Source: Candidatus Yonathbacteria bacterium (GTDB lineage Bacteria; Patescibacteriota; Minisyncoccia; Phycocordibacterales; UBA1550). From it: 8,492 bases of DNA. Below, one piece after another: positions 1 through 5,415 of the stretch. The notes beneath the pieces were generated by a model. It did not search any database. It worked only from the letters and a program-made list of their open reading frames with translations, and was not told the origin of the DNA. The translations under genes and the position numbers were made by a program. Each line of letters starts with the position of its first letter. Position 1 is the stretch's first letter. The stretch is taken from the NCBI GenBank assembly GCA_003489395.1, contig DNMN01000060.1, positions 3,405-11,896 of the forward strand. The letters run 5' to 3'.

Positions 1-18
1 ATTCTGCATTCTACCCAT
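1..18 (-). CDS. Possible start of a downstream gene (partial)
   Basis: An ATG at 18-16 overlaps the TAA stop of the hydrolase gene as TAATG, and GGAG lies four bases upstream of it. Only six codons (MGRMQN) are inside the window, so no function can be assigned. The overlap would fit translational coupling to the hydrolase gene, but so short a fragment may be chance. Confidence 0.2.
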
Positions 19-542
19 TACGCTCCCATCTCAATGAGTTTCATAAACGCAAGAATTTCTCCTGTGTATGTTGGAACAACTGAGTTGTTGTAATGATGAA
101 GAATCTCCGTTGTAGTAGCGCCTTTGTAGTATTGCTCTGTGTTAGGGTTCTTACCACCAAGGTTCATACCCACAGTCTCAATCGCAGAATCAAAGTTCTT
201 GAACTTAATCTTGCATGAGCCCCAACCGAATGGGTTGTTGTGACAAGCAAACTTTCCACCCGTTGATTCCTTGATAGCAATCGCGGGGAGAAGGCGCCAG
301 TCAAGATTATTTTCCTCAGCAACCTTCACGAGCTTTGCGCCGTAGCCTTCAAGTGGCATCCCACGCTTTGCAAAGTAAGCGTCAACCTTCTTTGCGCGCT
401 CATCGTTAACTGATGTGTAAAATGACTGAGTGATGTTCTTTAGCGAAAAATTCGTATTGAACGTAGCTAGTGGTGAGGCGCTTGTTGCCAAAAATGGCAT
501 AAGTACCAAACCGCGCATAAATTGTATTGTTTGTTTTTTCAT
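18..542 (-). CDS. Secreted lysozyme/glucosaminidase-like peptidoglycan hydrolase
   Basis: A 174-residue protein. The N-terminus is basic then hydrophobic (MKKQTIQFMRGLVLMPFLA, followed by small residues near 20-26), which reads as a signal peptide. Residues 75-110 resemble the core of the lysozyme-like/glucosaminidase superfamily: an LDWRLLPAIAIKES stretch with candidate catalytic Glu92, then NPFGWG at 103-108. Cys100 and Cys110 flank that motif and could form a disulfide outside the cell. The C-terminal part (FDSAIETVGMNL, then EILHHYNN, then GEILAFMKLI) matches the usual end of such domains. The likely role is cleaving glycan strands during growth or separation; the exact bond cut cannot be told. 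The gene stands behind its own promoters and a leader of about 95 to 190 nt. The only SD-like GGAG is 16 nt from this ATG, so the start is probable rather than certain. A specialised lytic transglycosylase is the main alternative. Confidence 0.72.
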   Translation of the reverse strand: MKKQTIQFMRGLVLMPFLATSASPLATFNTNFSLKNITQSFYTSVNDERAKKVDAYFAKRGMPLEGYGAKLVKVAEENNLDWRLLPAIAIKESTGGKFACHNNPFGWGSCKIKFKNFDSAIETVGMNLGGKNPNTEQYYKGATTTEILHHYNNSVVPTYTGEILAFMKLIEMGA

Positions 543-592
543 ATAGCAGTGGCATTCGCTCCACCAAACTCCGTGACTGCAGCAGCCCTAAC

Positions 593-616
593 AAAAAAGC
601 ACCTAACTAAAGGTGC
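593..616 (-). terminator. Terminator-like hairpin in the hydrolase-gene leader
   Basis: On the minus strand, GCACCT-TTAGTT-AGGTGC is a perfect 6-bp stem followed at once by six Ts. It lies between the two promoters and the hydrolase ATG (51 bp before the start codon), about 20 nt after the predicted start from the nearer promoter. It is therefore an attenuator candidate rather than an end-of-gene terminator. It could also end read-through from secA. Confidence 0.6.
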
Positions 617-642
617 ATTTGAGCCTGACTGAAGATGAATCA

Positions 643-671
643 AGTGTATCATATCCAGCTCAAAAAGTCAA
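643..671 (-). promoter_or_regulatory. Sigma70-type promoter P2 for the hydrolase gene
   Basis: TTGACT (671-666), a 17-bp spacer, then TACACT (648-643) preceded by TGA, giving an extended -10. The predicted transcript starts near 636, about 95 nt before the hydrolase ATG. Its -35 sits between the arms of the 655-696 inverted repeat, and one arm fills most of the spacer. Confidence 0.6.
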
Positions 672-696
672 GGATTTTTCTTCTGTTTTGAGCTGG
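655..696. repeat. Inverted repeat over promoter P2 (operator-like)
   Basis: CCAGCTCAAAA at 655-665 is perfectly repeated in reverse complement as TTTTGAGCTGG at 686-696, with a 20-bp gap. The gap holds the P2 -35 box. This layout fits a dimeric repressor site or, in RNA from the upstream promoter P1, an 11-bp hairpin. Part of it, CTGTTTTGAG (683-692), recurs exactly at 3511-3520 in the other operator-like repeat. Confidence 0.55.
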
Positions 697-740
697 TTTT
701 AGATGAAAAATTGCTAAAATATCCTTATTTTTCAATGGTT

Positions 741-769
741 TTTATACAATATGCTTTACGGCTTGTCAA
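741..769 (-). promoter_or_regulatory. Sigma70-type promoter P1 upstream of the hydrolase gene
   Basis: TTGACA (769-764, all six consensus bases), a 17-bp spacer, and TATAAA (746-741, five of six). This is close to a perfect housekeeping promoter. It lies just after the secA stop and would give a leader of about 190 nt running through P2 and the terminator-like hairpin. Confidence 0.65.
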
Positions 770-831
770 ACCTGTTTTTTCGTTACTTTTCCGCTTGCTT
801 TTAAAAAGCCGTGAATCCTACAAGTTTTTGA

Positions 832-3294
832 CTAGCTCCCGTGGCACTTCTTGTACTTCTTGCCAGAACCACAAGGACAGAGGTCATTCCTGCCAATTTT
901 GTCGGAATGAATTGGCTCTGCTGTCTTCTCCGCCTCTTCCCCACCACCTATTTCAATTGCGTGCTTCACCACTTCGCGGGCCTTTTCCTCTTCCTTCACG
1001 AATGCTCCGGCGCCGATAGCTGGTACGAGACGGAGGATTTCATTTTGTACCGACTCATTCATTTCGCGGAAAAGGCGAAGTCCTTCTTTTTTGTATTCCA
1101 CAAGTGGGTCACGCTGTCCGTACGCGCGGAGATTCACCGACGATTTCAAATATTCCATCGCGTCCAAATGTTCCATCCACATCATATCCACGACCTGCAA
1201 AATGAGACGCTTCACAGCGTTGTAAAACTCCGCCTCACCAAGCCCGGCGACTTTCTCCGCGATATTGCTTTCAAGAGCCGGGACTCCAGCAACAATCTCT
1301 GTGAGATATGTTTTTGCAGAGTCCATGCCACCCATTAAAATTTCACGACGCATTCCGTACACATACGCGCGCTGTTTGGTCATCACGTCGTCATACGAAA
1401 GCACATGCTTGCGAGAATCAAAATGAAATCCTTCAATTTTTTCCTGCGCTGTTTCAAGCGAACGAGAAATCATTTTGTTTTGAATTGCCTCGTCTTCTGG
1501 AATACCAAGCTTGCCCATCATGTTTTTTACAACGTCTGAGGCGAAGACGCGCATCAAACTGTCCTCCATTGATACGAAAAATTGCGTCTCACCGGGGTCG
1601 CCTTGGCGTCCCGCGCGACCGCGGAGCTGGTTGTCTATACGGCGCGCTTCGTGTCGCTCGGTTCCAAGCACAAAAAGTCCGCCGAGAGATTTTATTTCCT
1701 CGTAAAGCTCGGGTGTGCTTGGGTTTCCGCCGAGTTTAATATCCACACCGCGACCTGCCATGTTTGTCGCGATAACCACACTTCCCTTTTTGCCTGCTTG
1801 GGCAATAATTTCGCCCTCGCGTTCGTGGTTTTTTGCGTTCAAAACTTCGTGTGGCACACCCTCATTTTTCAGATATTCCGAAAGAAGCTCGTTTTTTTCA
1901 ATAGACACCGTACCGATGAGCACAGGCTGACCTTTTTCGTTTAGCTCCTTTACTTTGCGGGCGATTGCCTTGAACTTGCCGTTTTCGGTCTGGAAAATAA
2001 GGTCCGTGCGGTCTATTCGAGAAACTTTACGGTTTGTAGGTATTGGAGTTACTTCAAGACCATACACTTTGTAAAACTCCTCGCTAGAAGTTTCGGCAGT
2101 TCCGGTCATTCCGGCAAGCTTGCCATACAGACGGAAATAATTCTGGAATGTTATAGACGCAAAAGTGCGAGATTCCTGCTGGATTTTCACGCCCTCTTTT
2201 GCTTCCACGGCTTGGTGAAGACCCTCGGACCAGCGACGTCCGGGTTGCATGCGACCTGTAAACTCGTCTACGATAATCACCTCGCCTTCTCGCACCACGT
2301 ATTCTTTGTCTCGTATAAAAAGAGCCTGCGCGCGAACTGCGGTTTCCAAATGATGCACGTATTTAACTCCACGCTCGGTATAAATGTTATCAATACCCAA
2401 AATTTCCTCAGCTCTGTTGATTCCTTCGTCTGTAAGCTGAATCGCTTTTAGTTTTTCATCCACAGTATAGTGCTCTGGGGATTTCAATTTTCCTGCAATG
2501 CCTGCAAAAACGGTATACAAATTTTCCGCATCACCAGACGGCGCGGAAATAATGAGCGGTGTGCGCGCTTCGTCTATTAAAATAGAGTCAATCTCGTCCA
2601 CGATTGCAAAATGGTAATCGCGCTGAGCGAGGTCCTCCGGACTGTACGCAACATTGTCACGAAGATAATCAAAACCGTACTCATTGTTTGTGCCGTAGGT
2701 AATGTCCGCAAGGTACGCGTCTTTTTTTCCGCATGGACGCATAAATTCGTGAATGACCTTGAATGACCCAACTTCATCACGCTCCTCATCTTTGTCCTTG
2801 TGATTCGGGTCGTAAAGATACGATGCGCTGTGGTTGAGCACTCCAACAGAAAGTCCTAGGAATGAATAAATCTGACCCATCCATGTTGCGTCGCGACGAG
2901 AGAGGTAGTCGTTCACTGTGACAACATGCACGCCTTTTTTAGGGAGCGCGTTTAGGTATGCCGGAAGTGTCGCGACGAGAGTTTTTCCTTCGCCGGTCAT
3001 CATCTCGGCAATTTTACCCTGATGAAGAGCGATTCCACCCAAAAGCTGAACATCATAGTGTCGCTGACCAAGGGTTCTACGAGACGCCTCGCGCACCACG
3101 GCAAAAGCCTCTAGGAGAATATCGTCCAATAAAACGCCTGACGCCAGGCGGGAGCGAAATTCCTCCGTTTTTGCTCGTAGATCCTGGTCAGAGAGCGCTT
3201 GGATCGCCGGCTCAAATTCATTGATTTTCTTCACAAGTGGAGCGTATTTCCCCGCAGGTCCGCTTCCAGCAAAGATATTTTTCAGAAATGACAT
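832..3294 (-). CDS. secA: Preprotein translocase ATPase SecA
   Basis: SecA is the motor ATPase that pushes unfolded precursor proteins through the SecYEG channel. This 820-residue copy is complete, somewhat shorter than the 901 residues of E. coli. Visible in order: Walker A TGEGKT (100-105), the TYGTNNEYGFDYLRDN block (199-214), the DEAD-box-like DEID (233-236) leading into DEARTPLIIS, the preprotein-crosslinking region with EFTGRMQPGRRWSEGLHQA, AGMTGTAETSSEEF, TNMAGRGVDIKLGGNP, and QLRGRAGRQGDPGETQFF of the second nucleotide-binding fold. The C-terminus ends in a SEC-C zinc motif, CxCx8CH (Cys806, Cys808, Cys817, His818). A charged stretch near residues 160-190 is extra relative to E. coli. 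No clear Shine-Dalgarno precedes the ATG, but MSFLKNIF is a normal SecA start. A perfect 16-bp hairpin lies 34 bp upstream. Confidence 0.98.
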   Translation of the reverse strand: MSFLKNIFAGSGPAGKYAPLVKKINEFEPAIQALSDQDLRAKTEEFRSRLASGVLLDDILLEAFAVVREASRRTLGQRHYDVQLLGGIALHQGKIAEMMTGEGKTLVATLPAYLNALPKKGVHVVTVNDYLSRRDATWMGQIYSFLGLSVGVLNHSASYLYDPNHKDKDEERDEVGSFKVIHEFMRPCGKKDAYLADITYGTNNEYGFDYLRDNVAYSPEDLAQRDYHFAIVDEIDSILIDEARTPLIISAPSGDAENLYTVFAGIAGKLKSPEHYTVDEKLKAIQLTDEGINRAEEILGIDNIYTERGVKYVHHLETAVRAQALFIRDKEYVVREGEVIIVDEFTGRMQPGRRWSEGLHQAVEAKEGVKIQQESRTFASITFQNYFRLYGKLAGMTGTAETSSEEFYKVYGLEVTPIPTNRKVSRIDRTDLIFQTENGKFKAIARKVKELNEKGQPVLIGTVSIEKNELLSEYLKNEGVPHEVLNAKNHEREGEIIAQAGKKGSVVIATNMAGRGVDIKLGGNPSTPELYEEIKSLGGLFVLGTERHEARRIDNQLRGRAGRQGDPGETQFFVSMEDSLMRVFASDVVKNMMGKLGIPEDEAIQNKMISRSLETAQEKIEGFHFDSRKHVLSYDDVMTKQRAYVYGMRREILMGGMDSAKTYLTEIVAGVPALESNIAEKVAGLGEAEFYNAVKRLILQVVDMMWMEHLDAMEYLKSSVNLRAYGQRDPLVEYKKEGLRLFREMNESVQNEILRLVPAIGAGAFVKEEEKAREVVKHAIEIGGGEEAEKTAEPIHSDKIGRNDLCPCGSGKKYKKCHGS

Positions 3295-3327
3295 TTAGAC
3301 ACTTTAGCATAAAAACGCGTTCTTCTG

Positions 3328-3363
3328 AAGTGAGTAGCTTTGGATGCCCAAAGCTACTCACTT
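3328..3363. repeat. Perfect 16-bp hairpin upstream of secA
   Basis: AAGTGAGTAGCTTTGG (3328-3343) and its exact reverse complement (3348-3363) flank a four-base loop. In the secA direction it is not followed by a T run (CAGAAGAACGCG comes next), so it is not a normal terminator for that strand. It lies between the microprotein terminator and the secA start codon and could be a leader structure, a protein-binding palindrome or a small repeat element. I found no convincing secA promoter in the remaining 34 bp. Confidence 0.6.
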
Positions 3364-3368
3364 AAAAA

Positions 3369-3407
3369 CAAAAATCTCTCCAACTAAAATAATCGGAGAG
3401 ATTTTTG
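3369..3407 (-). terminator. Intrinsic terminator of the lysine-rich gene
   Basis: A perfect 13-bp stem (3369-3381 with 3395-3407) has a 13-nt loop. On the minus strand the stem ends in GGAGAGATTTTTG and continues into TTTTTAAG, giving a T-rich tail. It starts 20 bp after the microprotein stop codon, as expected for its terminator. The A-rich opposite arm would also allow some activity on the plus strand. Confidence 0.75.
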
Positions 3408-3427
3408 ACTCTTAAAACAGAGTAGAA

Positions 3428-3499
3428 CTACTTTCGCTTCTTTGAAGCCTTCTTTGCCTTCTTCTTTGCTACTTTCTTAGCCTTTTTCTTTGCTGCCAT
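3428..3499 (-). CDS. Lysine-rich 23-residue basic microprotein
   Basis: A 23-codon ORF beginning MAAKKKAKKVAKKK and ending KKASKKRK, with 13 lysines and one arginine and the rest mostly alanine. No acidic or aromatic residue is present. The composition resembles the tails of histone H1-like and other nucleic-acid-binding proteins, so DNA or RNA binding is an inference from charge alone. That it is a real gene is supported by context: a promoter at 3673-3701, a structured leader, and a well-formed terminator 20 bp after the stop. There is no clear Shine-Dalgarno. An in-frame ATG at 3526-3524 would add MCLKTAHKK, but it lies inside the operator-like palindrome, so the shorter form is preferred. 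Very similar lysine/alanine-rich short ORFs are familiar from CPR genomes, though I cannot name a family. Confidence 0.7.
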   Translation of the reverse strand: MAAKKKAKKVAKKKAKKASKKRK

Positions 3500-3512
3500 T
3501 TTTTTATGTGCT

Positions 3513-3542
3513 GTTTTGAGACACATGAATGTATCTCAAAAC
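3513..3542. promoter_or_regulatory. 30-bp near-palindrome before the microprotein gene (operator-like)
   Basis: GTTTTGAGA at 3513-3521 mirrors TCTCAAAAC at 3534-3542. Taken as two 15-bp halves, 13 of 15 positions are complementary. It lies 14 bp upstream of the microprotein ATG. It could be a repressor site or a leader-RNA hairpin that controls translation. CTGTTTTGAG is shared with the 655-696 repeat. Confidence 0.5.
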
Positions 3543-3666
3543 AATGTATGCAAATTAATATCTACAACAATGTTCGACCTGATGCGAAAATTAATTTCAC
3601 GCATCACGTACAATTGTTGGATCATCTTTGTGCGAAATTTTCATTTCGTACGCTGTACAGTGATCT
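3543..3666 (-). other. Structured leader of the microprotein transcript
   Basis: No gene is seen here. Two further hairpins lie between the promoter and the operator-like palindrome. At 3630-3651, 9-bp arms (8 of 9 paired) enclose a GAAA tetraloop when read on the minus strand. At 3581-3605, GATGCG and CGCATC enclose a second AAATT/AATTT stem. With the 3513-3542 palindrome this gives three hairpins in a leader of about 165 nt for a 72-nt gene. This is much more structure than such a gene needs. Confidence 0.4.
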
Positions 3667-3672
3667 ACTAAT

Positions 3673-3701
3673 ATTATCCCGCATACAAAATTCATTCGCA
3701 A
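3673..3701 (-). promoter_or_regulatory. Promoter of the lysine-rich gene
   Basis: TTGCGA (3701-3696, four of six consensus bases), a 17-bp spacer, and GATAAT (3678-3673, five of six). Transcription would start near 3666, leaving a long leader before the ATG at 3499. Confidence 0.5.
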
Positions 3702-3719
3702 TGCATTTTGAAATTAAAC

Positions 3720-3728
3720 TGTGGATAA
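3720..3728 (-). promoter_or_regulatory. DnaA-box-like 9-mer TTATCCACA
   Basis: The minus strand reads TTATCCACA, the exact high-affinity E. coli DnaA box. It is next to a very AT-rich run (3729-3790) without coding content. Only one perfect box was found; TTTCGCACA at 3628-3636 matches seven of nine. A lone box may be chance or a DnaA-regulated promoter, and it is not enough to call an origin. Confidence 0.3.
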
Positions 3729-3790
3729 CTTTTTTTCTTTTCCTCACAAGAAAATTTTCAATTTAAAAAATTAATTTCTAAAATATTTTT

Positions 3791-4795
3791 TTACATCATC
3801 ACTACCTCTTCTTCAAGTGTCACTCCTGTTTTTTCATTGATGTCATTTTTTATTTCACGCGCGAGCGATAGCACTTCTTCAGCACTCGCGTTTCCATAGT
3901 TCACTAGGATAAGCGCTTGCTTCTCGTGCACTCCAGCATCTCCGCGACGCGCGCCTCGCCATTTGCCAACGTGGTCAATGAGCCATGCTGCGGAAAGCTT
4001 GTACGTATTATCGCCCTGATCATATGCTTTAATTTCTGGAAACTCGTTTTTAAGCGACTCGTATTTTTGTGCGCTTACTACTGGATTTTTGAAAAATGAA
4101 CCTGCGGTGCCTATTGGCGGTACTGGCATTTTTTTCGTGCGTATAGCTACGATCGCATCTCGTATTTCACTGAGCGTAGGCTCACTGATTTCATTATCCT
4201 CAAAATATTTTTTTACATCCTCATAATCAGCGCGCGGTGTGCCGTGTTGCGCAAGTTCAAATGTTGCGCTCACAATAATCAGATTTATATTTTTTTTAAA
4301 AAAACTTTCACGATAATCAAACTCACATTCATCGCGAGAAAAAGTTTTTATTTGCATTGTCTCTGTATCAAATGCAAGAACAGAAAAAATTGTTTCTCTC
4401 GCTTCAACTCCGTACGCTCCAATATTTTGTGCTACAGCTCCTCCCACTGTCCCAGGTACAAGAGAAAGATTTTCAATCCCCCACAAGTTGCGTGAGACAG
4501 CATCACGCACAACATCGTCCCACATCTCTCCCGCGCTCGCAGTAACACGATTGTCTTCGCATGTAATTCCCTTAATCTCAATTTTTATTACAAGTCCGGG
4601 AAATCCATCACCTGACACGAGAGTGTTTGAACCGCCTCCTAGAATAAATATTGGAACCGATTTTTCGCGCGCAAAAATTATCGCGTCATTCAAATCATCA
4701 ACATCATTGACGCGCGCAAAAAAGCGCGCATTACCTCCAACACGCATAGTTGTAAATGGCGCAAGTGATATTTGTTCTTCAATATGAATGCTCAT
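3791..4795 (-). CDS. murB: UDP-N-acetylenolpyruvoylglucosamine reductase MurB
   Basis: MurB is the FAD enzyme that reduces UDP-GlcNAc-enolpyruvate with NADPH to UDP-MurNAc, the second committed step of peptidoglycan precursor synthesis in the cytoplasm. The 334-residue protein has the usual length. FAD-binding signatures: ILGGGSNTLVSGDGFPG (51-67) and LSLVPGTVGGAVAQNIGAYG (110-129). Substrate and catalytic residues: YRESFFK with Arg162, GTAGSFFKNP with the proton-donor Ser233, and a C-terminal LEEEV (about 327-331) carrying the conserved Glu. AAWLID (269-274) is also typical. The YRESFFKK segment points to the longer, E. coli-like type. The start at MSIHIEEQ fits the family, but its own Shine-Dalgarno is missing: the AGGAGG at 4828-4823 is 27 nt away and serves a six-codon ORF that overlaps this start. 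Confidence 0.97.
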   Translation of the reverse strand: MSIHIEEQISLAPFTTMRVGGNARFFARVNDVDDLNDAIIFAREKSVPIFILGGGSNTLVSGDGFPGLVIKIEIKGITCEDNRVTASAGEMWDDVVRDAVSRNLWGIENLSLVPGTVGGAVAQNIGAYGVEARETIFSVLAFDTETMQIKTFSRDECEFDYRESFFKKNINLIIVSATFELAQHGTPRADYEDVKKYFEDNEISEPTLSEIRDAIVAIRTKKMPVPPIGTAGSFFKNPVVSAQKYESLKNEFPEIKAYDQGDNTYKLSAAWLIDHVGKWRGARRGDAGVHEKQALILVNYGNASAEEVLSLAREIKNDINEKTGVTLEEEVVMM

Positions 4796-4812
4796 TGTGG
4801 TATTTGTACCAT
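4792..4812 (-). CDS. Six-codon upstream ORF coupled to murB
   Basis: ATG at 4812-4810 encodes MVQIPQ and stops at TGA 4794-4792, which overlaps the murB ATG as ATGA. A perfect AGGAGG (4828-4823) lies 10 nt before its ATG, well placed for it and too far (27 nt) from murB. Ribosomes terminating here could restart on murB. The AGGAGG is in the 3' arm of the long hairpin 4803-4965, so pairing could hide it. The peptide itself is unlikely to have a function. No protein evidence exists. Confidence 0.4.
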   Translation of the reverse strand: MVQIPQ

Positions 4813-4965
4813 CCCAAATTAACCTCCTCGCATTTCACTAAAAATATCGGCTACAACTTCAAGAAAAATTTTCTTTGAGCCTCGGCTCAATTCAAATTTT
4901 TCTTCTTGTTTCGCTCGATATTTTTAGTGAAATTACGCGAAGGACCTAATTTGGGATGATACAAA
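4803..4965. repeat. Long inverted repeat 1 (about 80-bp arms) before murB
   Basis: The left arm from 4803 (TTTGTACCATCCCAAATT) matches the reverse complement of the right arm ending at 4965, and again through ATTTCACTAAAAATATCG (4832-4849). The tip is TTGAGC-CTCG-GCTCAA (4875-4890). In between are a few mismatches and small indels. Most of the mismatches I could align become G-U pairs in RNA from the minus strand (four against one for the plus strand), which hints at a minus-strand RNA hairpin. It ends eight bases before the murB start and covers its Shine-Dalgarno. Confidence 0.75.
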
Positions 4966-5052
4966 ACTCCTGTACTCTTTTGGCTAGCGAGTGCGAACTC
5001 CAACAAATGTCTAATATGTGAGTGCTTCGCTAGCCAAAGGAAAACAGGAGTT
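4965..5052. repeat. Long inverted repeat 2
   Basis: AACTCCTGT at 4965-4973 pairs with ACAGGAGTT at 5044-5052, and TTTGGCTAGCGA at 4979-4990 pairs with TCGCTAGCCAAA at 5027-5038. The two stems are in register with no indel, giving 26-base arms with three mismatches and a 36-nt loop. It abuts repeat 1 directly. No ORF of note lies in it. Confidence 0.7.
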
Positions 5053-5247
5053 GGAGCGCGTCCAAAATCTAATGTCTCACCAAAACTCTCAAATTTCTTG
5101 CGAAAAACATAAAGCTCGAGAAGGCATATAAATATATGTCGACGAGAGATGAGTGTTTTGTAGCAGAAATTTGGGAGTTTTGGTAGACAAGCGTGCATAC
5201 ACGAACCAATCCCTTTCTTTATCGCGGTTAGATTTTAGGCGAGCTCC
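5053..5247. repeat. Long inverted repeat 3 with branched right arm
   Basis: The outer stem pairs 5053-5072 with 5228-5247 (GGAGCGCGTCC..AAAATCTAA against TTAGATTTTAGGCGAGCTCC). The inner stem pairs 5073-5098 with 5165-5189, including CCAAAACTCTCAAATTTCT. The right arm holds an extra 38 nt (5190-5227) with its own CGTG-CATA-CACG hairpin (5192-5203). The tip contains CATATA-AA-TATATG. It follows repeat 2 without a gap, so 4803-5247 is almost entirely self-complementary in three units. Confidence 0.65.
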
Positions 5248-5341
5248 TAGTATATTGTACGAAATATTGACAAAAACGCCAACAAACAAAAAGCCCCGCT
5301 TTCGCGGGGATTTTTGCAGACATTCGTTTGTTGAAACGCAT
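5228..5341 (-). CDS. Candidate short leader ORF running through a terminator
   Basis: A 37-codon ORF starts MRFNKRMSAKIPAKAG and ends RSSPKI, with its TAA at 5230-5228. In its favour, AAAGGAGG lies 9 nt before the ATG and a near-consensus promoter is at 5374-5401. Against it, codons 10-19 are the stem of a GC-rich terminator, and its tail runs through the outer right arm of repeat 3. The KIPAKAG stretch is what any such CCCCGC/GCGGGG terminator reads as. It may be an attenuator leader peptide, the stub of a lost gene, or a start site without a gene. I do not regard the full peptide as established. Confidence 0.25.
   Translation of the reverse strand: MRFNKRMSAKIPAKAGLFVCWRFCQYFVQYTRSSPKI
5280..5333 (-). 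terminator. Bidirectional intrinsic terminator with an outer stem
   Basis: CCCCGC (5294-5299), a four-base loop and GCGGGG (5304-5309) form a GC-rich stem flanked by AAAAA and TTTTT, so it can act on both strands. An outer stem CAACAAAC (5280-5287) with GTTTGTTG (5326-5333) encloses it. On the minus strand the core stem is followed by CTTTTTGTTTG. It lies about 80 nt after the 5374-5401 promoter and so would end either that short transcript or read-through from the toxin gene. Confidence 0.8.
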
Positions 5342-5373
5342 TAGAGTTTCCTCCTTTGCACTCACATAAGGCA

Positions 5374-5401
5374 AGTATAGCAGGTTTGAGAAAAATGTCA
5401 A
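5374..5401 (-). promoter_or_regulatory. Strong promoter after the toxin gene
   Basis: TTGACA (5401-5396, perfect), a 16-bp spacer ending in TGC, and TATACT (5379-5374, five of six) give an extended -10 promoter. It starts 15 bp after the toxin stop codon. Transcription from about 5367 would run over AAAGGAGG and an ATG into the terminator at 5280-5333, and past it into the hairpin array and murB. Confidence 0.65.
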
Positions 5402-5415
5402 ATTTTTAGAGAATT

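Noticed and set aside
406..594. Overlapping minus-strand ORF with GGTGGAG close to an internal ATG at the hydrolase start
   Set aside because: It runs in another frame through the signal-peptide region of the hydrolase gene, and its product shows no recognisable motif or sensible composition.
543..640. c-di-AMP (ydaO-type) riboswitch upstream of the hydrolase gene
   Set aside because: CGGAG and GGTGGAGCGAATGCC loosely recall that family and the target gene type fits, but the paired core blocks are not all present, and the terminator precedes rather than follows the candidate region.
841..1944. Long plus-strand ORFs over secA
   Set aside because: They are antisense shadows of a well-supported secA; their products are arginine/serine/phenylalanine-rich with no motifs.
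4803..5247. CRISPR array
   Set aside because: The repeats are inverted, unequal in length and contiguous, with no regular direct repeats and spacers.
5249..5273. Promoter from TATACT (5254-5249) and TTGTCA (5273-5268)
   Set aside because: The spacer is only 13 bp, too short for a sigma70 promoter; the -10 alone is not enough.
4887..5289. Minus-strand ORFs of 103 and 66 codons in the hairpin region
   Set aside because: They lie inside the long inverted repeats, have no usable Shine-Dalgarno and show no protein-like pattern.
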